This document shows, piece by piece, positions 59,185 through 64,000 of a stretch of DNA of 64,000 nt. A program made the translations under genes and the position numbers. This stretch comes from Sphingomonas sp. Lineage in GTDB: Bacteria; Pseudomonadota; Alphaproteobacteria; Sphingomonadales; Sphingomonadaceae. The DNA is taken from assembly GCA_003248865.1 (NCBI GenBank), contig QFPK01000001.1, forward strand, positions 248,001 to 312,000, in the 5' to 3' direction. The stretch's first letter is position 1, and each line of letters begins with the position of its first letter. The notes beneath the pieces were generated by a model. That model saw only the letters and a program-made list of their open reading frames with translations. It ran no database searches and was not told where the DNA came from.

Positions 59185-60615
59185 ATGGAATTGCGACACC
59201 TGCCCTGGGGCAAGATCGCCCTGGGCCTGGGGATGGCGGGCGTGGCAGCCGTGCATCCCGCGTTTGCGCAGGATGCAGCGGCGGTTGCCACTGAAGCCGC
59301 GACGGTCGCCGCCGAAGTGGCTGCGCCGGCGGCGGCGGCTGTGGCTGAAACGGCTGCGGCCGATCCCGTTCCCAACAAGGGCGACACCGCCTGGATGATG
59401 GTTGCGACCGTGCTGGTGATGATGATGATCGTCCCCGGCCTCGCGCTGTTCTATGGCGGTCTTGTCCGCACCAAGAATATGGCCTCGGTGCTGACCCAGA
59501 TCCTCGGCGTGGCCAGCCTCGCGATGATCATGTGGGTGATCTATGGCTATGGCCTGGCTTTCGGCGGAGATGCCAACCAGTTCATCTCGTCGGGCAAATT
59601 CTTCCTGTCGGGCCTGACGGCCGATTCCACTGTCGCCACTTTCAGCGACGGCGTCGTGATCCCGGAATTCGTCTTCATCGCCTTCCAGATGACCTTCTCG
59701 GCCATCACCGTGGCGCTGGTCGTCGGCGGCTTGGTCGAGCGGATGAAATTCTCCGCCCTGATGGTGTTCGCCTTCGTCTGGCTGACCATCGTCTATTACC
59801 CGATCGCCCATATGGTGTGGTACGCGGGTGCCGATGAGGCGACCACCGGCCTCATCTTCAACTGGGGCGCTCTGGACTTCGCCGGCGGCACCGTGGTGCA
59901 CATCAACGCGGGTGTCTCGGCTCTGGTCGGTGCGCTGATCCTGGGCAAGCGGATCGGTTACCAGAAGGAACTGATCGCGCCGCACTCGCTGACGATGACG
60001 CTGATCGGCACCGGCTTGCTGTGGGTGGGCTGGTTCGGCTTCAACGCGGGTTCCGCGCTGGAAGCCAATGGCTCGGCCGGTCTCGCCCTCATCAACACCT
60101 TCACCGCGACGGCGGCGGGCGTGCTGTTCTGGATGCTGACCGAGAAGCTGCTCGGCCACTCCGGCTCGCTGCTGGGCGCCTGCTCCGGTGCGATTGCGGG
60201 CCTGGTTGCGATTACGCCTGCGGCCGGCAACTCCGGCCCGTTCGGCGGCATCCTGCTGGGCGCCGTCGGTGCCATCGTGGCCTGCATCTTCGTGATGAAG
60301 GTGAAGCCGAAGCTGGGCTTCGACGACTCGCTGGACGTGTTCGGCATCCATGGTGTCGCCGGGATCGTCGGTTCCATCGGCACCGCCTTCACCATGCTGA
60401 CGGTGATCGGCGGGCCTGCCGGCGATGACTATGCCCTGTGGCCGCAAGTGTGGATCCAGGTGAAGTCGGTGGCGGTTGCCATTGTCTGGTCGGCGGTTGG
60501 TGCCGCGATTGCCTTCTACATCGCCAAGGCCCTGACCGGGCTGCGTGTGAGCGAAGAGGTGGAGCGCGAAGGTCTCGACCTCGGCGAGCATGGCGAGCGT
60601 GCCTATAATTACTGA
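59185..60615 (+). CDS. amtB: Ammonium transporter AmtB
   Basis: 476-residue precursor. It has a signal sequence (cleaved near HPAFAQ), an Ala-rich leader, then 11 membrane helices: DTAWMMVATVLVMMMIVPGLALFYGGLVRTKN, the first pore histidine region YPIAHMVW, FAGGTVVHINAGVSALVGALILGKR, and the second histidine in VFGIHGVAGIVGSIGT. The start at 59185 is chosen because AAGGAGGGG precedes it; the ATG at 59122 overlapping the glnK stop would add an odd leader. Ends in a strong terminator. Confidence 0.95.
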   Translation: MELRHLPWGKIALGLGMAGVAAVHPAFAQDAAAVATEAATVAAEVAAPAAAAVAETAAADPVPNKGDTAWMMVATVLVMMMIVPGLALFYGGLVRTKNMASVLTQILGVASLAMIMWVIYGYGLAFGGDANQFISSGKFFLSGLTADSTVATFSDGVVIPEFVFIAFQMTFSAITVALVVGGLVERMKFSALMVFAFVWLTIVYYPIAHMVWYAGADEATTGLIFNWGALDFAGGTVVHINAGVSALVGALILGKRIGYQKELIAPHSLTMTLIGTGLLWVGWFGFNAGSALEANGSAGLALINTFTATAAGVLFWMLTEKLLGHSGSLLGACSGAIAGLVAITPAAGNSGPFGGILLGAVGAIVACIFVMKVKPKLGFDDSLDVFGIHGVAGIVGSIGTAFTMLTVIGGPAGDDYALWPQVWIQVKSVAVAIVWSAVGAAIAFYIAKALTGLRVSEEVEREGLDLGEHGERAYNY

Positions 60616-60675
60616 GTTCGGCGGCGCCGGGTAAACTGGCGCCCGCCCATGATTTCCTCCCCAAGGAACCAACCT

Positions 60676-60707
60676 CCCCCGGCAGGCAACTGCCGGGGGA
60701 TTTTTTT
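60676..60707 (+). terminator. Rho-independent terminator after amtB
   Basis: A perfect 10-bp stem CCCCCGGCAG/CTGCCGGGGG with a GCAA loop, followed by A and seven T residues. Confidence 0.92.
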
Positions 60708-60708
60708 G

Positions 60709-61237
60709 GCTGAAGCCGGCCGAGATTAGCGCGCAGCGCTAACTCACGGACTCGGCGAAAGCCCGGCCGGCTGAGTCGTGGTCCTCAGGCCACGGCCAGT
60801 CCGACGGCGCAGGCTTTGCCTGCATTTTCTTTCTTGTCGTACCGTTGGCGCGAGGTGTTGCCCCAGAGTGGGTGAGCGAGTGTCAAGCGGACTCGGCGGC
60901 TTTGCCGCCGGCCGCGTCCGTTGGGCATCGATTGTCGTGGAACAGTGGATAACCAAATCGGTTGTTCCACGTGGAACATCGTCCTACACTACAAAATCAA
61001 CGGCTTGGGTGTAGGAGCTGTTGGATTTGTAGGAATTGTTCCACGGCTGGCGGGCGTGGATGGGCCGGCCACGCGGCTGAACCGCGCGAGTCCGGCTGGA
61101 GAGAAGGGAAGGCAGAAAGAGGTCCGGCGAAGCCGGACTCGTCGGACTGATCGGCGATAGAGATCGCCGATTCAGCCGGCCGCGCTTTCGCCGAGTCTGC
61201 GAGCTAAGGCTGCGCCTTAGTCGCAGCCGGCTTCAGC
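60709..61237. repeat. Long imperfect inverted repeats and hairpins framing the parS region
   Basis: The left arm (60709-60775) and right arm (61172-61237) are imperfect inverted copies; both include GCTGAAGCCGGC and GACTCGGCGAAAGC, ending near CGGCCGGCTGA. Inside lie more GC-rich hairpins: GTCCGGC/GCCGGAC (61122-61138) and ATCGGCGAT/ATCGCCGAT (61150-61171). No gene is visible in the 636 bases between amtB and gcrA. Seven GANTC sites occur here (60749, 60773, 60890, 61088, 61136, 61169, 61193). Confidence 0.65.
60963..60978. other. parS centromere-like site
   Basis: TGTTCCACGTGGAACA is a perfect 16-bp palindrome matching the parS consensus bound by ParB in many proteobacteria. Half-sites GTGGAACA (60937-60944) and TGTTCCAC (61037-61044) flank it. 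parA/parB are not in the window. Chromosomal parS sites lie in the origin-proximal part of the chromosome in studied bacteria. Confidence 0.8.
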
Positions 61238-61251
61238 GACACAGCCGGCTC

Positions 61252-61869
61252 TCAGCGCGGCCTCGGCAGATTCGGCCCGAAAGGCCTGGGCGGACCCGCA
61301 GGCCGATCCCGACGCGGCATCTGCGCCTGATACGCCACCAGGCAATGCTCCCCGCAATAAGGGAAACCCGGGCTGACCGGCTTGCCGCAGAAGTGGAAAT
61401 CCGGCTCGTCCGGGTGACCGATCGGCCATTTGCAGATGCGGTCGTTGAGATCGAGCAGCGTCACCCGTTCCCCCTTGGCGCGTGGCGTGGCCGGGCGGGG
61501 CGCCGGTTGCAGGCCGGGCGTCAGCGCGGCCGGAGCGGGGGCGGGCGCCGGAGCAGACGGGGCGACAGGCGCTGCCGGAGCGGGCGCCGGGGCAGCCGCC
61601 GCCGGTTGCGGCGCAGGGCGGGGCGCCGGCTTCGGCGCCGCCGGTTTCGCCTCAGTCGGTCTGGCTTCAGCCTTGGCTGGCTTTGCCTCTGCCTTGGCGT
61701 CGCCAGTTTTCAGCGGCGAGGGGCGGGAGGCGAGGCCGAGGCGGTGCGCCTTGCCGATCACGGCGTTGCGCGACAGGCCTTCGCCCAGAATCTCGGCGAT
61801 CTGGCTCGCGGAGCGGCCTTCTTCCCAATATTGCTTCAAAAGAGCGATGCGCTCGTCTGTCCAGGCCAT
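61252..61869 (-). CDS. gcrA: GcrA cell-cycle regulator
   Basis: 205 residues. The N-terminal DNA-binding domain MAWTDERIALLKQYWEEGRSASQIAEILGEGLSRNAVIGKAHRLGL is diagnostic of GcrA. A long Ala/Pro-rich linker (~80 residues) follows, then a C-terminal sigma-70-interacting domain with Cys clusters (CKWPIGHPDEPDFHFCGKP, YCGEHCLVAY). In Caulobacter, GcrA works with sigma-70 at promoters containing GANTC methylated by CcrM. The start at 61869 matches the family; longer frames enter the divergent gene. Its 3' end lies next to the inverted repeat and parS region. Confidence 0.95.
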   Translation of the reverse strand: MAWTDERIALLKQYWEEGRSASQIAEILGEGLSRNAVIGKAHRLGLASRPSPLKTGDAKAEAKPAKAEARPTEAKPAAPKPAPRPAPQPAAAAPAPAPAAPVAPSAPAPAPAPAALTPGLQPAPRPATPRAKGERVTLLDLNDRICKWPIGHPDEPDFHFCGKPVSPGFPYCGEHCLVAYQAQMPRRDRPAGPPRPFGPNLPRPR

Positions 61870-61927
61870 GGTTTCGCTTTCGAATGGCTTGCGGGTGGGG
61901 ACCGGCGCCGATAGACGGCTGGCAACC

Positions 61928-62767
61928 ATGCAAGCGCAAATTCCACCCCAGCCCGTCGCGCCGACATTGCCGGAACCCGGTGTTCCGGTGATCGACGGCA
62001 TCAACTGGCTGGGAATGCAGACCCTCTATGTGAAGGAAGTGCGGCGCTTCTTCAAGGTTCAGATGCAGACGATCTGGGCCCCGGCCATTACCACGCTGAT
62101 GTTTCTGGCCATCTTCACGCTGGCGCTGGGCAATGCCAAGGGCGAGGTGCTGGGCTTCCCCTATTCCACCTTCCTGGCGCCGGGCCTGATCATCATGGGG
62201 ATGACGCAGAACGCCTTCCAGAACAGCATGTCCTCCATCATCATCGGGAAGGTGCAGGGCACCATCGTGGATGTGCTGATGCCGCCTCTGAGCCATGGGG
62301 AGCTGCTGGCCTGCTATGTGGCGGGCGCTGTGACACGTGCCTGGGCCGTGGGGCTGGCGGTGTGGGCGGCGATGCTGCTGTGGCCCGGTGTTTCGGTGTC
62401 TGTTGCAAACCCGCTGCAGGTGCTGCTGTTCGGCACGCTGGGTTCGCTGTTGCTGGGACTGCTGGGCGTGCTGACGGGCATCTGGGCCGACAAGTTCGAT
62501 CATGGCGCCGCTGTCACCAACTTCGTGGTGCAGCCGCTGACTTTGCTGTCCGGCACCTTCTATGCGATCGATCGGCTGCCGCCCGGCATGCAGGCCGTCA
62601 GCCGGGCCAACCCCTTCTTCTACATGATCGACGGCTTCCGGGCCGGCTTCATCGGGGTGGCGGAAGCGCCGCTGTGGCTGGGCGCCGGAATCGTGGGCGG
62701 GTTGTGCGTGCTGTTGTGGGCACTGGCCTATGTGCTGCTGAAATCGGGGTGGAAATTGCGCGCCTGA
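61928..62767 (+). CDS. ABC-2-type transporter permease
   Basis: 279 residues, about six membrane segments. VKEVRRFFKVQMQTIWAPAITTLMFLAIFTLALG at the start and FDHGAAVTNFVVQPLTLLSGTFYAIDRLPPGMQAVSRANPFFYMIDGFRAGF at the end are typical of YadH/DrrB-like export permeases. The matching ATPase is not adjacent in the window. Divergent from gcrA with a 58-base gap; followed by a terminator. Substrate unknown. Confidence 0.88.
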   Translation: MQAQIPPQPVAPTLPEPGVPVIDGINWLGMQTLYVKEVRRFFKVQMQTIWAPAITTLMFLAIFTLALGNAKGEVLGFPYSTFLAPGLIIMGMTQNAFQNSMSSIIIGKVQGTIVDVLMPPLSHGELLACYVAGAVTRAWAVGLAVWAAMLLWPGVSVSVANPLQVLLFGTLGSLLLGLLGVLTGIWADKFDHGAAVTNFVVQPLTLLSGTFYAIDRLPPGMQAVSRANPFFYMIDGFRAGFIGVAEAPLWLGAGIVGGLCVLLWALAYVLLKSGWKLRA

Positions 62768-62792
62768 GCCCCTATGTGGAGCCAAATGGATC

Positions 62793-62817
62793 AGGCGGCG
62801 TTTCGCCGCCTTTTTTT
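62793..62817 (+). terminator. Rho-independent terminator after the ABC-2 permease gene
   Basis: An 8-bp stem AGGCGGCG/CGCCGCCT with a TTT loop, followed by a run of T residues through 62817. Confidence 0.88.
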
Positions 62818-62847
62818 ATTTCCGTCGCTTATCCGCATGAGGTTGCC

Positions 62848-62919
62848 ATGGCCATTTCAGAGCTGACCTTCCGCCACTTGCATTTCGGCGAGCCCTGCCG
62901 CGCGAAGGCATCGGCATGA
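62848..62919 (+). CDS. Possible 23-residue leader peptide overlapping argF
   Basis: ATG at 62848 with GAGG six bases upstream encodes a short peptide (MAISELTFRHLHFGEPCRAK plus three residues) whose TGA overlaps the argF ATG (ATGA). No family is known. It may couple ribosomes to argF or act as a small leader ORF; two Arg codons are too few to argue for classical attenuation. It lies after the permease terminator, so it belongs to the argF transcript. Confidence 0.35.
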   Translation: MAISELTFRHLHFGEPCRAKASA

Positions 62920-63854
62920 GCGATGTTCGCCACGTTCTGAACCTGTCTGATCTGGGGCCTGACGGGCTGCGGCTGGTGCTGGACGCAGCGCTGGCGCGCA
63001 AGTTGGCGCGCAAGGGCCTGCCGCAGGGCAGGGCGGACAGCGATGCGCCGCTGGCGGGGCATGTGCTGGCCTGCATTTTTGAGAAGCCCTCCACCCGGAC
63101 CCGGCTGAGCTTCGACATCGCCATGCGCCAGCTGGGCGGCAGTGCCATCACGCTGGCGGCCGGGGACATGCAACTGGGTCGGGGCGAAAGCATCGGCGAC
63201 ACCGCTCGCGTGCTATCCGGCTTTGTGGATGCGGTGATGATCCGCGCCAACCGCCATGCCGATGTGGAGGCCTTCGCGGCCGCCGCCGGTGTGCCGCTGC
63301 TGAACGGGCTGACGGATGTGTCGCACCCCTGCCAGCTGGTCGCGGACCTGCTGGCAGTGGAGGAGCGGTTGGGCCGGAACGCCGACGGCACACATTGGGC
63401 CTGGATCGGCGACGGCAACAATGTGTGCAGCTCGCTGATCGAGGCGGCCGGGCTGTTGGGCTTTTCCGTGACGGTGGCCTGCCCGGACGGCTATTCGCCG
63501 GACCCGGCCTTCGTGGCCGAGGCCGAGGACCGGGGTGCGGCGATCCGCATCGTGCGCAGCCCCGAGGAGGCCGTGCAGGGCGCCGATGTGGTGGTGACGG
63601 ACACCTGGGTTTCCATGGGCGACACCGACATCGCCGAACGCCAGGCGGCGTTTGGCGATTATCAGGTGAATGACGCGCTGATGGCGCTGGCCAGGCCGCA
63701 GGCGCTGTTCCTGCACTGTCTGCCCGCGCACCGCGGAGAGGAAGTGACCGACGCGGTGATAGACGGCCCGCAATCCGCCGTATGGGAAGAGGCAGCGAAC
63801 CGCGTGCATGCGCAGAAAGCGCTGTTGCTGTGGGCGCTGGGGCGGCTGGGCTGA
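62916..63854 (+). CDS. argF: Ornithine carbamoyltransferase
   Basis: 312-residue enzyme of arginine biosynthesis that makes citrulline from ornithine and carbamoyl phosphate. Carbamoyl-phosphate site FEKPSTRTRLSFD, DVSHPCQLVADL, ornithine-site DTWVSMGD and HCLPAHRGEEV are all intact. The ATG overlaps the short upstream ORF, and the stop overlaps the hslO start (TGATG). Links to ornithine metabolism but not part of the polyamine cluster. Confidence 0.96.
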   Translation: MSDVRHVLNLSDLGPDGLRLVLDAALARKLARKGLPQGRADSDAPLAGHVLACIFEKPSTRTRLSFDIAMRQLGGSAITLAAGDMQLGRGESIGDTARVLSGFVDAVMIRANRHADVEAFAAAAGVPLLNGLTDVSHPCQLVADLLAVEERLGRNADGTHWAWIGDGNNVCSSLIEAAGLLGFSVTVACPDGYSPDPAFVAEAEDRGAAIRIVRSPEEAVQGADVVVTDTWVSMGDTDIAERQAAFGDYQVNDALMALARPQALFLHCLPAHRGEEVTDAVIDGPQSAVWEEAANRVHAQKALLLWALGRLG

Positions 63855-64000
63855 TGGCTGGCTCTGATCGGATATTGGGGTTCACTATCCCGGGCTGCGC
63901 GGCACGTGGCCGGGTGGTGCGGCTGGATTCCACGCTGAACGAGATTCTGGCGTCGCATGCCTATCCCGAGCCGGTGGCACGGATCGTGGCTGAAACGCTG
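63854..64000 (+). CDS. hslO: Hsp33 redox-regulated chaperone (partial, runs off the right edge)
   Basis: 49 codons visible. GFTIPGCAARGRVVRLDSTLNEILASHAYPEPVARIVAETL matches the N-terminal segment of Hsp33 (GRxVRLDxTLNEIL). The zinc-binding Cys tail lies outside the window. It starts one base into the argF stop, a common argF-hslO arrangement in alphaproteobacteria. Confidence 0.85.
   Translation, partial: MAGSDRILGFTIPGCAARGRVVRLDSTLNEILASHAYPEPVARIVAETL

Noticed and set aside
1..64000. CRISPR arrays, tRNA/rRNA genes, insertion sequences or prophage genes
   Set aside because: No regularly spaced repeats, tRNA-like cloverleafs, intact transposases or phage structural genes were noticed by reading; a tool search could still find small RNAs.

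Overview
The window looks like a chromosomal segment of a GC-rich alphaproteobacterium, most likely a sphingomonad. The supporting evidence is a GcrA-type cell-cycle regulator, GANTC sites near it, a perfect parS-type palindrome, a large TonB-dependent receptor of sphingomonad style, exported penicillin-acylase, tannase and M20 hydrolases, and housekeeping genes (trkA, uppP, nhaA, nth, tldD, glnK-amtB, argF, hslO). The parS palindrome suggests the segment is not far from the replication origin.

Layout. Positions 1-8.9 kb are backbone: trkA (partial), a small conserved-looking ORF, a usp-nhaA-uppP operon, a zinc alcohol dehydrogenase, and an APC permease followed by an exported SAM-methyltransferase-like protein. 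Positions 9.3-15.5 kb hold an IclR regulator and MFS transporter divergent from a racemase, a glyoxalase-like protein and an exported penicillin-acylase-family hydrolase. Positions 15.6-19.7 kb hold an exported amidohydrolase, an exported ChuX/HutX-like protein and a tannase-family esterase. Positions 19.9-27.3 kb are one tightly overlapping operon for the lower meta-cleavage pathway, in the classic order dehydrogenase, hydratase, acylating acetaldehyde dehydrogenase, aldolase, decarboxylase, tautomerase. It is followed by PepSY, class II aldolase-type and MarR genes. It has no XylE-type catechol 2,3-dioxygenase and no XylF-type hydrolase. Divergent from it, 27.5-36.5 kb carries a TonB receptor, a GntR regulator, a class III (LigB-type) extradiol dioxygenase, a siderophore-esterase-like hydrolase, a porin and an exported M20D amidohydrolase. 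Positions 36.5-41.1 kb carry a second ChuX-like protein, an aromatic-acid MFS symporter, an omega-aminotransferase and alanine dehydrogenase. Positions 41.3-54.5 kb hold a complete gamma-glutamyl polyamine pathway (PuuB, PuuC, two PuuA-like enzymes, PuuD, aminotransferase, RidA) with its own polyamine ABC transporter and GntR regulator. Positions 54.6-64 kb return to backbone.

How the parts may work together (inference). At least five hydrolases with export signals, a TonB receptor, a porin, ring cleavage by a class III dioxygenase, the full 4-oxalocrotonate branch and full polyamine catabolism stand side by side. No ring-hydroxylating oxygenase is visible. This suits a substrate that is already a catechol joined by ester or amide bonds to a polyamine or amino acid, such as a catecholate siderophore or a plant phenolamide. 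Three palindrome families divide the locus into likely regulons: TTTCGAAA-type boxes near the MarR-ended operon, TGTGATCACA boxes at the polyamine genes, and an ACAACGT/ACGTTGT inverted repeat before the dioxygenase.

Sequence structures of note are two ~230-bp repeats rich in hairpins flanking nth and a lipoprotein gene, and an intergenic region at 60.6-61.25 kb that combines long inverted repeats, seven GANTC sites and the parS palindrome.
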